Assembly (NCBI GenBank): GCA_028278675.1 | Contig: JAQAJJ010000014.1 | Span: 15,336-48,803 of the forward strand | Direction: 5' to 3' | Source of the DNA: Candidatus Azophilus lithoversatilis | Lineage (GTDB): Bacteria; Pseudomonadota; Gammaproteobacteria; Pseudomonadales; Azotimanducaceae | DNA: 33,468 bases | Part shown: positions 16,385-24,503 of the stretch, piece by piece | Layout: the number at the start of each line of letters is the position of its first letter | Position numbering within the stretch: position 1 is the stretch's first letter | Made by a program: the position numbers and the translations under genes | Notes under the pieces: generated by a model | Seen by the model: the letters and a program-made list of their open reading frames with translations, nothing else | Database searches by the model: none | Told to the model about the DNA's origin: nothing

Positions 16385-18358
16385 TCAGTCGCCCCCGCTC
16401 TTCCTGCTGCCGTCCTTGTCGTCCTTGTCGTCCTTGTCGTCCTTGACCTCTTCGAACTCCGCATCCACGGTGTCGCCGCCATCGCCGCCCGCCGGCCCGT
16501 CCCCGCCCGCACCAGCGGCCGCGTCGGCGCTGCCCGCCGCCTGCTCAGCATAAGCCTTCTGCGCGAATTCCGCAGAGGCGTTTGACAGCGCCTCGATCTT
16601 GGCTTCGATGTCGGCCTTGTCCTCGGACTTCATGGCCTCCTCCAAGGCTGAGGCTGCCGACTCCACGGCAGCCTTCTCGGCGTCACCCGCCTTGTCGCCG
16701 GCATCCTTGACAGCCTTGCGCGCCGCATGCACCAAGCCATCCGCCTGATTGCGCAGATTGACCATCTCGGCGAACTTCTCGTCGTCGGCCGCGTGGGCTT
16801 CGGCGTCGCGCACCATCTCGTCGATCTCGTCGTCCGACAGGCCGCTCGACGCCTTGATGACGATGGACTGCTCCTTGCCCGTCGCCTTGTCCTTGGCGGA
16901 GACGTTGAGGATGCCGTTGGCGTCGATGTCAAAGCTCACTTCGATTTGCGGCATGCCGCGCGGCGCAGGCGGAATGTCGGCCAGGTCGAAGCGGCCGAGC
17001 GACTTGTTCTGCGCCGCCTGCTTGCGCTCCCCTTGCAGCACGTGAATGGTCACTGCCGTTTGATTGTCGTCGGCGGTGGAGAACACCTGGGTCTTCTTGG
17101 TGGGAATGGTGGTGTTCTTCTCGATCAGCACGCTCATGATCTGGCCGAGCGTCTCAATGCCGAGCGAGAGCGGCGTCACGTCGAGCAGCAGCACGTCCTT
17201 GACGTCGCCGGACAGCACCGCGGCCTGGATGGCCGCGCCGATGGCCACCGCCTCGTCGGGGTTGACGTCGCGGCGGGCTTCCTTGTTGAAGAAGCCCTTA
17301 ACCTTCTCCTGCACCAAGGGCATGCGGGTCTGGCCACCGACCAGGATCACGTCGTCGATTTCGCCGACGCCCAAGCCCGCGTCCTTGATGGCCGTGCGGC
17401 AGGGGCCGATGGTGCGATCGACCAGCTCCTCGACCAAGGACTCGAGCTTGGCCCGGGAGAGCTTGAGCACCAAGTGCTTGGGACCGCTCTGATCGGCGGT
17501 GATGTAGGGCAGGTTGATCTCCGTTTGCTGGCTGTTGGACAGCTCGATCTTGGCCTTCTCGGCCGCCTCCTTGAGGCGCTGCAGGGCCAGGGCATCGTTG
17601 TGCAGGTCGATGCCGTTCTCCTTTTTGAACTCATCGGCCAGATAATCGATGATCGTGAGGTCGAAGTCCTCGCCACCAAGGAAGGTGTCGCCGTTGGTGG
17701 AGAGCACCTCGAACTGATGCTCGCCGTCGATCTCGGCGATCTCGATGATGGAGATGTCGAAGGTGCCGCCGCCCAAGTCATAGACGGCGATCTTGGCGTC
17801 GCCACGCTTCTTGTCGAGACCATAGGCCAAGGCCGCGGCGGTGGGCTCGTTGATGATGCGCTTCACGTCAAGGCCGGCGATGCGGCCGGCATCCTTGGTG
17901 GCCTGGCGCTGCGAGTCGTTGAAGTAGGCGGGCACCGTGATCACCGCATCGGTGACGGTTTCGCCGAGATACTCCTCGGCGGTCTTCTTCATCTTGCGGA
18001 GCACCTCGGCCGAAATCTGCGGCGGCGCGAGCTTGTCGTCCTTGACGCCGATCCAAGCGTCGCCGTTGGCCGCATTGACGATCTTGTAGGGCACCATCTT
18101 GATGTCCTTCTGCACCACCTGGTCGCCAAACTTGCGGCCGATGAGGCGCTTGACCGCGAACAGGGTGTTGTTGGGGTTGGTCACCGCCTGCCGCTTGGCG
18201 TTCTGGCCAACCAGGATTTCGCCATCGTCGGCGTAGGCGATGATGGAGGGGGTCGTGCGGTCCCCTTCCGAGTTTTCAATGACTTTCGCATCGCCCCCGT
18301 CAAGCACGGCCACGCATGAGTTGGTGGTGCCGAGGTCAATGCCGATGATCTTGCCCAT
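16385..18358 (-). CDS. dnaK: Chaperone DnaK (Hsp70)
   Basis: A 657-residue Hsp70, the central ATP-dependent folding chaperone of the cytoplasm. The N-terminal ATPase domain begins [15 protein letters not shown] and includes [14 protein letters not shown] and the linker region [15 protein letters not shown]; the peptide-binding domain and helical lid follow. The usual end EEVKDD is present but is extended by DDK-type repeats and a short basic-acidic tail, produced by a 9-bp DNA repeat (16412-16447). A sigma-32-like promoter lies about 110 bases upstream (18470-18495), so dnaK can be transcribed separately from grpE. The grpE-dnaK gap is about 165 bases. Confidence 0.98.
   Translation of the reverse strand: MGKIIGIDLGTTNSCVAVLDGGDAKVIENSEGDRTTPSIIAYADDGEILVGQNAKRQAVTNPNNTLFAVKRLIGRKFGDQVVQKDIKMVPYKIVNAANGDAWIGVKDDKLAPPQISAEVLRKMKKTAEEYLGETVTDAVITVPAYFNDSQRQATKDAGRIAGLDVKRIINEPTAAALAYGLDKKRGDAKIAVYDLGGGTFDISIIEIAEIDGEHQFEVLSTNGDTFLGGEDFDLTIIDYLADEFKKENGIDLHNDALALQRLKEAAEKAKIELSNSQQTEINLPYITADQSGPKHLVLKLSRAKLESLVEELVDRTIGPCRTAIKDAGLGVGEIDDVILVGGQTRMPLVQEKVKGFFNKEARRDVNPDEAVAIGAAIQAAVLSGDVKDVLLLDVTPLSLGIETLGQIMSVLIEKNTTIPTKKTQVFSTADDNQTAVTIHVLQGERKQAAQNKSLGRFDLADIPPAPRGMPQIEVSFDIDANGILNVSAKDKATGKEQSIVIKASSGLSDDEIDEMVRDAEAHAADDEKFAEMVNLRNQADGLVHAARKAVKDAGDKAGDAEKAAVESAASALEEAMKSEDKADIEAKIEALSNASAEFAQKAYAEQAAGSADAAAGAGGDGPAGGDGGDTVDAEFEEVKDDKDDKDDKDGSRKSGGD
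16412..16447. repeat. 9-bp microsatellite in the 3' end of dnaK
   Basis: GTCCTTGTC occurs three times in tandem (16412-16438), followed by the variant GTCCTTGAC (16439-16447). Read on -, it encodes repeated D-K-D units after the conserved EEV segment of DnaK. Copy number may vary between strains by slippage. Confidence 0.85.
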
Positions 18359-18469
18359 GTTCCGGTTGCTCCAAGTGTTGGGTTGGCCCGTCCCTTGCTC
18401 CGAGGCACGGGCAAAGTGACTGCTCGCTGGCTGCTGGCCCTAGGTTCGCAGTCGTTGAATGTAGTGTTT

Positions 18470-18495
18470 ATGGGGGCGCAGGCCGATTATTCAAT
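18470..18495 (-). promoter_or_regulatory. Sigma-32-like promoter of dnaK
   Basis: On - the sequence reads ATTGAA, 14 bases, CCCCATAA. The sigma-32 consensus is CTTGAA, 13-17 bases, CCCCATnT, so the -10 is very good and the -35 has one mismatch. The -35 is the innermost copy of a 16-bp tandem repeat. Heat-shock control by RpoH is known for dnaK in related bacteria; its use here is inferred. Confidence 0.65.
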
Positions 18496-18532
18496 CGGTG
18501 GATTATTCAATCCGCGGATTGTTCAATCCGCT
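18485..18532. repeat. Tandem repeat, 3 x 16 bp, carrying -35-like elements
   Basis: Three near-identical 16-bp units lie at 18485-18500, 18501-18516 and 18517-18532, starting GATTATTCAATC or GATTGTTCAATC. Read on -, each holds GATTGAA, a sigma-32 -35-like core. The leftmost copy is placed correctly for the dnaK -10. The rightmost copy contains the stop codon of grpE. Confidence 0.85.
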
Positions 18533-19155
18533 GGCGCAGCGCTGGCCGGCGCCTTGGCGACGATGACCTTGGCGGCCCGCACCAAGCGTCCATTGAGCGC
18601 GTAACCCTTCTGCATCACTTCCATGACCGAATTCGGCTCCGCGTCTGGATTTTCCACCATCGCCATAGCCTCGGATTGCGACGGGTCGAAGGGTTCGCCC
18701 AAGGGGTCAACCTGTTCGATGCCGTTCTTCGCCAAGGTGTCGATGAAGAGCTTCAAGCACAGGCCCACCCCTTCGGACACCGCAGCCGCGTCAGTAGCCG
18801 ACGGCGCGCTCTCCACGGATTTCTCCAAGCTGTCGAGCACCGGAAGGAGATCGCCCGCGAAGCGCTCCAAGGCGAACTTTCGAGCGCTCTCGACGTCCCG
18901 GGCGGCGCGGCGGCGCATGTTGTCCACCTCCGCCTGGGCGCGCAAAACCGCATCCTTCAGGCTGGCCACCTCGTCTTGGGCCGCCGCCAATGCGGCTTGC
19001 GCGTCCGGCGCACCTTCCTCATCCGCTCCCGGCACTGCATCGCTCGCGCCCTCTTTGATTGCCGAATCGGGGATTGCCGAATCGGGCTCGGCTTGCGCGC
19101 CTTCGTCCCGGTTCAACCCCTCGTCCTGTTCAGCCCGAGCCGCCTTCTTTGCCAT
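18523..19155 (-). CDS. grpE: Nucleotide exchange factor GrpE
   Basis: GrpE, 210 residues, releases ADP from DnaK. The N-terminal third (1-60) is acidic and Ala-rich with a small repeat DSAIPDSAI. A long helix (about 60-105, with AEVDNMRRRAARDVESARKF) forms the dimer coiled coil, and the C-terminal beta domain includes GIEQVDPLGEPFDP and the family signature VMEVMQKGYALNGRLVRAAKV. The ATG at 19155 is the natural start, although no clear ribosome site precedes it. A sigma-32-like promoter lies 32-59 bases upstream. The stop codon sits inside a tandem repeat that extends toward dnaK. Confidence 0.97.
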   Translation of the reverse strand: MAKKAARAEQDEGLNRDEGAQAEPDSAIPDSAIKEGASDAVPGADEEGAPDAQAALAAAQDEVASLKDAVLRAQAEVDNMRRRAARDVESARKFALERFAGDLLPVLDSLEKSVESAPSATDAAAVSEGVGLCLKLFIDTLAKNGIEQVDPLGEPFDPSQSEAMAMVENPDAEPNSVMEVMQKGYALNGRLVRAAKVIVAKAPASAAPAD

Positions 19156-19186
19156 GATCTAACGCTTTGCCATTGCCAAGCCCACA

Positions 19187-19214
19187 CAATGGGGCTTGCA
19201 GCGGTGGATTCAAG
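19187..19214 (-). promoter_or_regulatory. Sigma-32-like heat-shock promoter of grpE
   Basis: On - the sequence reads CTTGAA (19214-19209), 14 bases, CCCCATTG (19194-19187). Both boxes match the sigma-32 consensus closely, and the spacing is right. It lies between the SDR stop and the grpE start, giving a leader of about 25 bases. No CIRCE (TTAGCACTC-N9-GAGTGCTAA) is seen nearby. Confidence 0.75.
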
Positions 19215-19232
19215 CCCTACTTTTGAGTACGG

Positions 19233-20141
19233 CTACAACTCGGGTGCTACCCCGGTGAGTTCAACGGACAACGCCCACAGCCGGGCGGCGTCCGCGTCAC
19301 TCTGGCTTGCGAGGCTCGGTCTTGCCTTGCCCGCCGAACGCGCCAGCTCCAGGAAGCCAACGGGACCAAAGTAGTCGTTGCCCCGCGCATCCGACGACGT
19401 GGCAGCCATCAAAATGGGCAGCGCACCCTCCGCCGAGCTGTTGATGAGTGGCCTGATGAGGGGCAACGCGGTCGTGGTGAGCCACCCCGGCAGGTGGCGA
19501 GACAGCTCCGTGGCCGCGGCGCCGGGATGGCAGGCCACCGCGATGGCTGGGCTGCCCGCGCGAGCGAGCCGCGCCTGCAGCGCCTTCGTGAACAGCAGAT
19601 TGGCCAGCTTGCTCATGGCGTAGCGCTCCCCGGCGCTGTATTTCTTCTCGGCGTGCGGGTCCTCGAACTGCATCTTGCCGGCCTTGTGACCGCTGCTGCT
19701 GACGGTGACCACGCGCGCTCCCTCGCGTTCGCGCAGCATGGGCAGCAAGTGCGCCGTCAGCACAAAGTGGGCGAGATGATTCACTCCGAACTGCAACTCG
19801 AAGCCGTCCTCGGTCCTACCGTAAGGCGGCATCATGACACCGGCATTGTTGATCAGGACATCGAGCCGGGACTCCTTGGCGACCTGGGCCGCGGCCCGCC
19901 GCACCGAGGCGAGGCTGCCCAATTCGATCTGGACGCAGGCTAGATCCGCCTCAGCGTATACGGCCCGAATGCGCTCCATCGCCCGCTGCCCCTTGGACGC
20001 GCTGCGACAGCCAAGCAGGACGCGGGCGCCGCGGGCCGCCAGCACCCGAGCCGTCTCCCAGCCAATGCCCGTGTTCGCCCCGGTAATGAGGATGGTGCGG
20101 CCGGCCTGCTGCGGCACATCGGCTTCTGTGTAGAAACTCAT
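19233..20141 (-). CDS. Short-chain dehydrogenase/reductase
   Basis: A 302-residue classical SDR, an NAD(P)-dependent oxidoreductase. The cofactor motif TGANTGIG is at residues 20-27. NNAG is at 98-101, the catalytic Ser in TVSSS near 148-150, and YxxxK at Y174-K178. The sequence pattern resembles retinol-dehydrogenase-like SDRs, but the substrate cannot be read from it. Its start codon overlaps the hrcA stop as ATGA, so the two are very probably co-translated. An SDR in this position is not part of the usual hrcA-grpE-dnaK-dnaJ arrangement. The grpE gene follows after 77 bases, with its own promoter. Confidence 0.93.
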   Translation of the reverse strand: MSFYTEADVPQQAGRTILITGANTGIGWETARVLAARGARVLLGCRSASKGQRAMERIRAVYAEADLACVQIELGSLASVRRAAAQVAKESRLDVLINNAGVMMPPYGRTEDGFELQFGVNHLAHFVLTAHLLPMLREREGARVVTVSSSGHKAGKMQFEDPHAEKKYSAGERYAMSKLANLLFTKALQARLARAGSPAIAVACHPGAAATELSRHLPGWLTTTALPLIRPLINSSAEGALPILMAATSSDARGNDYFGPVGFLELARSAGKARPSLASQSDADAARLWALSVELTGVAPEL

Positions 20142-21166
20142 GAAGGATCCAACGCATCGCCAAGCAGATGCGCGGTCACGTCCACCACCGGGATGATCTT
20201 CTGGTAGGCCATCCGCGTCGGACCGACCACGCCAAGCACCCCGGCGATGCGGCCGTTGACCGAGTAGGACGACGACACCAAGGTGAGCTCATCGAGCACT
20301 TCGTAGCCCGACTCGTCGCCGATGAACAGCTGGATGCCTTCCGTGTTCAGGCACTGGTCGAGCAGGTGCAGGATGCTGCCCTTGCGGGTGAAGGCCTCAA
20401 ACAGTCCGCGCACCGCGTCGGTGTCGGCGCTGATGTCGAGCAGGTTCGACTCCCCGGCGACGACAAAGCCCTTGCCTCCCGGCGGCGGCCTCGCGAAAGC
20501 CTGGGCGGCCAGGTCGAGCGCCGACTGCAGCAGGGCATCCATGCGGTCCTTGTCGCGCTGCATGCTGGCCAACAGCCCACTGCGCGCGTCACCCAGGGTC
20601 AGGCCGCCGAACTCCTGGTTGATGAAGTTGGCGGCCCGCACCAAATCCGCATCCTGGTACTCGTGGTCGGTGTGAATGACTCGGTTCTGCACCTCCCGGT
20701 CGTTGAACACCAAGATCGCCAACACGCGTTCCGCGTCGAGCTTGAGGAACTCAACATGGCGCAACGCCGCCTGCTCCTGTCGAGGCAGGGTCACCACGCA
20801 GGCCATTGAGGTGATGCGGGACAGCGCTTCGGAGGCGGATTCAACCAGTTCCGAGGGCGGCAGGTCCGGGTCCAGCTGCGCCTCAATGCCCCGGCGCCCG
20901 GCGTCGTCCAAGGGTTCAACGGCCAGCAGGCTTTCGACGAAAAAGCGCAGGCCTTGGCTGGTCGGCACCTTGCCGGCGGAGGTATGGGGCGACCTAACCA
21001 AGCCTTGGCCTTCCAAGCGGGCCATGATGTTGCGCACCGTGGCGGGGCTGACCGACACGCTCGGCTGCTCGGCCAGCGCCCTTGAGGCCACTGGCCGACC
21101 ATTGCTGATGTAGGATTCCACCAATAGCTTGAAAAGCTGTTCCGTGCGCTCATCAACTTGGTCCAA
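20138..21166 (-). CDS. hrcA: Heat-inducible transcription repressor HrcA
   Basis: HrcA, 342 residues, normally represses heat-shock genes by binding CIRCE operators and is kept active by GroEL. The N-terminal winged helix (about 5-75) contains the family pattern GRPVASRALAEQ, SPATVRNIMARLEGQGLV and HTSAGKVPTSQGLRFFV. The C-terminal GAF-like domain runs to GVLGVVGPTRMAYQKIIPVVD, typical of the family. The start is TTG at 21166, with GAGGG eight bases upstream; no internal ATG gives a sensible length. It is divergent from recN and overlaps the downstream SDR by four bases. Confidence 0.96.
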   Translation of the reverse strand: MDQVDERTEQLFKLLVESYISNGRPVASRALAEQPSVSVSPATVRNIMARLEGQGLVRSPHTSAGKVPTSQGLRFFVESLLAVEPLDDAGRRGIEAQLDPDLPPSELVESASEALSRITSMACVVTLPRQEQAALRHVEFLKLDAERVLAILVFNDREVQNRVIHTDHEYQDADLVRAANFINQEFGGLTLGDARSGLLASMQRDKDRMDALLQSALDLAAQAFARPPPGGKGFVVAGESNLLDISADTDAVRGLFEAFTRKGSILHLLDQCLNTEGIQLFIGDESGYEVLDELTLVSSSYSVNGRIAGVLGVVGPTRMAYQKIIPVVDVTAHLLGDALDPS

Positions 21167-21204
21167 TGCCCAGCCCTCAGTCCGCCGACCACGGCGTCAT
21201 TCAA

Positions 21205-21234
21205 GTAATATGGTTGTTTTAGCGCCAGCGTCAA
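21205..21234 (-). promoter_or_regulatory. Candidate sigma-70 promoter of hrcA
   Basis: On - TTGACG (21234-21229) is followed after 18 bases by TATTAC (21210-21205). The -35 matches 5 of 6 and the -10 matches 4 of 6 consensus bases. It lies in the short gap to recN and would give a leader of about 30 bases. No CIRCE is visible here. Confidence 0.45.
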
Positions 21235-21248
21235 GACATAGGGAACCT

Positions 21249-22895
21249 TTGCTCAAGCAACTGACCATTCGGGACTTTGCCTTGGTGGCCAAGGTGGACG
21301 TTGCCTTCGACCGCGGCCTGACCGTGGTAACGGGCGAATCGGGCGCCGGCAAGTCCATCCTGATGAACGCCTTGGCCCTGGTGGTGGGCGAACGGGCGCG
21401 AACCGACCTGATTCGGTCGGGCGCCCAGCGGGCCGAGGTGACGGCCGAATTCGACCTTGCCGAGCACTCGGCGTCATGCGACGCCCTCAAGGCCGCCGAC
21501 CTCGACGACGCCGACGCGCCCCACCGCTGCTTGCTGCGCCGCGTCATCGGCGTCGATGGCCGCTCCAGGGCTTTCGTCAACGGCGTCCCGGTCAATTTGG
21601 GCATGGTGCGCGAACTGACCGAGGGGCTGATCGACATCCACAGCCAGGATGAGAACCAGCGGCTCGCCAAGCGCGACGTGCAACTCAACCTGCTCGACGC
21701 CTACGGCGTCCCCGCCACCGACCGCCAGGGCATGGCCAACGCCTACCGCGCCGCCCGGAAGGCCGAAAAGGCCTTGGCCGCCCTCGAAGCCCAGCTCGCC
21801 AACGCCGAGGACCGCCGGGCGCTGCTGCGCTATCAACTTGATGAGCTGCAGGCATTGGAACCGAATCAGGGCGAGTTCGAATCCCTGGAGGCGGAGTTTC
21901 GCCGCCTCTCCCAAGCCCAGGACATTCAGGAGGCGGTGCGCCAGGCCATCGACTGCCTGTCGGACATGGCGGACGCCCGCCGCAGCCAACGGCAACTGAG
22001 CGGCATCGACGATGAGCATCCCAAGCTGGTCCAAGCCAGGGATGCCTTGAGTTCGGCGCTGCAGTTGATCGACGACGCCGCCCACGATTTGAACGGCTAC
22101 GCCGAAGCCTTCGACACCGACCCCGCCCACATGTCGCGAATTGCCGAGCGGCTCGACCAGTTTCACGACCTCTCCCGCAAGCACCGCGTGGCACCGGCAC
22201 GCTTGGCGGACCACGCCGAGGGCCTGGCCGCGGAACTTGAAGCGCAGGCAACTGAACGCCAAAACCTGGACGCGCTCCGGGAAGAGGTTCGCCGGTGGAA
22301 CGATGAGTTCCAGCGCACTGCCCAGCGGGTCAGCTCCGCCCGACGCGAGGCCGCCCAAACATTTGCCGTCGAAGTGAGCGCTCACATTCAGGCCTTGGGC
22401 ATGGCGGGTGGCGCTTTTGAAGTGGCCTTCGAGGCTGCCAATTCAGAGCGGGGCCTGGAAACCGCCGAATTCCGGGTGACCACCAACCCCAAGTACCCCG
22501 CCGGCAGCTTGGCCCGTATCGCCTCCGGGGGCGAACGGGCGCGCCTCAGCTTGGCGGTCTCCGTGGTCGCCGCGCAGAAGATGCGCCTGCCCTGCCTGGT
22601 GCTCGACGAAGCCGACGTCGGCGTCGGCGGCACCACCGCCGACATCGTCGGCCGCCTGCTGCGCGACCTCGGCGAGCACAGCCAAGTGATTTGCGTCACC
22701 CACGCGCCCCAAGTGGCCGCACTCGGCACCAGCCATCTCGTGGTGGAGAAGGACGCCGCCCAGACGGTGCGGCTGCGTTGCGTCACCGCCGACCACCGCA
22801 CCGAGGAGGTCGCCCGCATGCTCGCTGGGGCCGACCTCACCGACAAAACCCGCGCCTACGCCCGCACCCTGCTGGAGGAAGCGGCGTCGAGCTAG
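21249..22895 (+). CDS. recN: DNA repair ATPase RecN
   Basis: RecN, 548 residues, is an SMC-like ATPase that helps double-strand break repair by holding DNA ends or chromatids. Walker A is GESGAGKS (residues 29-36). A central coiled coil occupies roughly 150-370. The ABC signature is ASGGERARLSLAV and Walker B is CLVLDEADVGVGG, near the C-terminus. The TTG at 21249 was chosen because it begins MLKQLTIRDFALV, the normal family start, and AGGGAA lies just upstream. An ATG at 21210 would add 13 residues not typical of the family. I see no LexA box in the gap to hrcA, so SOS control is not evident. Confidence 0.96.
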   Translation: MLKQLTIRDFALVAKVDVAFDRGLTVVTGESGAGKSILMNALALVVGERARTDLIRSGAQRAEVTAEFDLAEHSASCDALKAADLDDADAPHRCLLRRVIGVDGRSRAFVNGVPVNLGMVRELTEGLIDIHSQDENQRLAKRDVQLNLLDAYGVPATDRQGMANAYRAARKAEKALAALEAQLANAEDRRALLRYQLDELQALEPNQGEFESLEAEFRRLSQAQDIQEAVRQAIDCLSDMADARRSQRQLSGIDDEHPKLVQARDALSSALQLIDDAAHDLNGYAEAFDTDPAHMSRIAERLDQFHDLSRKHRVAPARLADHAEGLAAELEAQATERQNLDALREEVRRWNDEFQRTAQRVSSARREAAQTFAVEVSAHIQALGMAGGAFEVAFEAANSERGLETAEFRVTTNPKYPAGSLARIASGGERARLSLAVSVVAAQKMRLPCLVLDEADVGVGGTTADIVGRLLRDLGEHSQVICVTHAPQVAALGTSHLVVEKDAAQTVRLRCVTADHRTEEVARMLAGADLTDKTRAYARTLLEEAASS

Positions 22896-22912
22896 CCCGC
22901 ATATCGGAGAGC

Positions 22913-23636
22913 CTAAGACCGCACTTCCCACTGTTCCATGGAAGCCCTTAGCTTGCCCCAGAACGGCACGCCGCCGACGCCGAAGGAACGACCCGCCAGC
23001 CGCTGGGCTGTCTCCGTTTGTTCCATGAAAGTTCCCAACCCTGTGGCAGGGACGCCGACTGCTGCATAGTCTGAAGTCTGCATTCGCGCTATTTTTGTGA
23101 ATGCTGCAAGGTAGACGGGCATCAGACTAATGTCATGTGTTGCGGTGCCTTCACCCCGCACTAAGGTTGTGAAAGTAGGCATTGATTGAACTTCGTTTTA
23201 ACCGCTGCTCGAATAGAAAGCGAACAGTGGTTTGAAAAGCATAGCCATCCAGTACGTGGACCGAGTTCGGTTGGGATTCCAAAAAGGATCGCCACGCGCT
23301 CACACAGGCTTCAGGGAAGTTTTGCTTTGTCGCGCGTTTACGAATTTCTGTTGGCATGATTGGATGATCAGCTAACTCCTCTAACCACCAGTTCGCGTCC
23401 ACGCCATTGCCTCTAAGCAGCTCGCAAAATCGCTCCGAAGTATGCGTTTTTCCAGAACCAGGTATTCCTTCAAAGTGAATGGTCTTTGGTTCTCGATGTT
23501 TCAACACTCGGAGTAGTCCTCTTGGATCAACCGACCAACCTGCTGCTTGATGTAAGTCTTTGAGAAGTGCCACATTGAATGGTATTTTTTCTGACAATTC
23601 TCCAAGTTCGCAGACAAAGTCGGCACCTATCGCCAC
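22913..23636 (-). pseudogene. P-loop kinase-like gene split by a frameshift
   Basis: The first frame (23636-23151) encodes about 161 residues with a Walker A motif GIPGSGKT (residues 57-64) in an HFEGIPGSGKTHTSERF context, and ends abruptly after INAYFHNLSAG. A second frame (23182-22913) carries on with LMPVYLAAFTKIA and ends with FGVGGVPFWGKLRASMEQ, which reads like the C-terminal part of a P-loop kinase. So one gene of about 240 codons seems broken near 23150-23180. The start is probably GTG at 23636, with a poor ribosome site. The DNA is clearly less GC-rich than its neighbours, which suggests acquisition. The substrate is unknown. Two separate small proteins remain a possible reading. Confidence 0.55.
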
Positions 23637-23663
23637 TCCGCCGGTTCACACACAATCAGGTCG

Positions 23664-23948
23664 TCAGCCGATCCGAATCTGCATCCCCAACGCACGCGTA
23701 ATCCTTATCATCGTCGCGAACGATGGGTTGCCTTTCGCGGACAGCGCCTTGTAGAGACCCTCGCGACTCATCCCGGCCTCGAGCGCGAGTCCGGTCATGT
23801 TCCCTGCCCGCGCTACATCGTTCAGCGCTGCCCGGATCAGACTGCCGTCTCCGGGATCCTCTTCGGCACACGCCGCCAGATACAGCCTCACATCCTCCGT
23901 GGTGCGCAGTTGTTCAGCAGCATCCCATTTGCTGAATGTTTCGGTCAT
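23664..23948 (-). CDS. HigA-type antitoxin (addiction-module antidote)
   Basis: A 94-residue DNA-binding antitoxin. The N-terminus (about 1-45) has the pattern WDAAEQLRTTEDVRLYL seen in addiction-module antidote proteins, where this part meets the toxin. A helix-turn-helix follows (about 50-80, TGLALEAGMSREGLYKALS). The ATG at 23948 overlaps the toxin stop as ATGA, the normal toxin-first layout, so translation is coupled. It should neutralise a HigB/RelE-type toxin and repress the operon. The toxin gene upstream appears frameshifted, so this may be an antitoxin without an active partner. Confidence 0.88.
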   Translation of the reverse strand: MTETFSKWDAAEQLRTTEDVRLYLAACAEEDPGDGSLIRAALNDVARAGNMTGLALEAGMSREGLYKALSAKGNPSFATMIRITRALGMQIRIG

Positions 23949-24240
23949 TTCCGCCTCCAGTCGTTCGCCAACCTTCCGGCGCGTTCGATGTCCCGCCGCT
24001 GGCTGCCCTTGTCGCCACCACACAGCACGACCACCGTGTCGCCGTCCCGCAGGCAGTAAAGCCGGTAACCGTTCCGTGGTGCACACGCATCTCGAACAGG
24101 CTGCCAGACACAACCTTCGTGTCTCCCATGTTGCCAAGGGAGACCTTGCGCAAACGCGCGTTGATGCGCGCCACTGCGACACGGTCCCTCAAGCCGCCGA
24201 TCCAGCGCCTGAACGTGGCGCTTTCAATCACTTCGGCCAT
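23945..24240 (-). pseudogene. HigB/RelE-family toxin with a frameshift
   Basis: The N-terminal half reads well from 24240 (RRWIGGLRDRVAVARINARL, then SGSLFEMRVHHG). After that, the family continuation appears only in another frame: NGYRLYCLRDGDTVVVLCGG, then DKGSQRRDIERAG and a stop that overlaps the antitoxin ATG. The join near 24068-24074 needs one extra base (GGA-xAC-GGT) to restore the reading frame. The family is an mRNA-cleaving toxin of about 95-100 residues, and the restored length fits that. So the toxin is either inactive through a one-base deletion or the base was lost in sequencing. Confidence 0.78.
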
Positions 24241-24250
24241 CGGATCAACT

Positions 24251-24266
24251 GTAAACCATGGTTCAC
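24251..24266. promoter_or_regulatory. Candidate operator of the toxin-antitoxin operon
   Basis: GTAAACC and GGTTCAC form a near-perfect inverted repeat around AT, 10 to 26 bases before the toxin start. Antitoxins with a helix-turn-helix usually bind such palindromes to repress their own operon. One arm has a single mismatch. Confidence 0.5.
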
Positions 24267-24476
24267 GCCCCCGTCAATGTCTGAGCCCGCACATGGACAC
24301 GCACATCCAACAGGGAAAACCCCAACAGGGCTGACGCGACATGGGCGCCTGCCCGAGCTTCCCGATCTTTGGCGGGCAACCTCGCGTGCTCAAGATCAAC
24401 CAACGACCCTTCGCGGCTTTAGGCCCGACGGAACAACTCCGAATCAAGACGAGGGATGATCTCGAACGAAGCCCGG

Positions 24477-24499
24477 CTGGAGGGCGTTCCGCCCTCCAG
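24477..24499. terminator. Strong hairpin, 10-bp stem
   Basis: CTGGAGGGCG (24477-24486) and CGCCCTCCAG (24490-24499) pair perfectly around TTC. It lies four bases beyond the stop of the coiled-coil gene on -, so it may end that transcript. No T-run follows on either strand. Confidence 0.5.
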
Positions 24500-24503
24500 G
24501 AGG

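Noticed and set aside
15219-16553. A 444-codon open frame on + opposite dnaJ
   Set aside because: It is the shadow of dnaJ and the end of dnaK, whose motifs (HPD, four zinc-finger pairs) fix the coding strand.
16727-18319. A 530-codon open frame on + opposite dnaK
   Set aside because: Long antisense frames are a known artefact of GC-rich dnaK genes. It has no ribosome site and no family resemblance, and the - strand is clearly dnaK.
19216-19245. CIRCE-like text GTAGCACCC...GAGTTGTAG at the end of the SDR gene
   Set aside because: The first arm has two mismatches to TTAGCACTC, and the second arm is not at the required nine-base spacing. It is explained by the SDR coding end.
21167-21248. Half-CIRCE TTAGCGCCA in the hrcA-recN gap
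   Set aside because: There is no matching second arm at nine bases, and the match is only 6 of 9.
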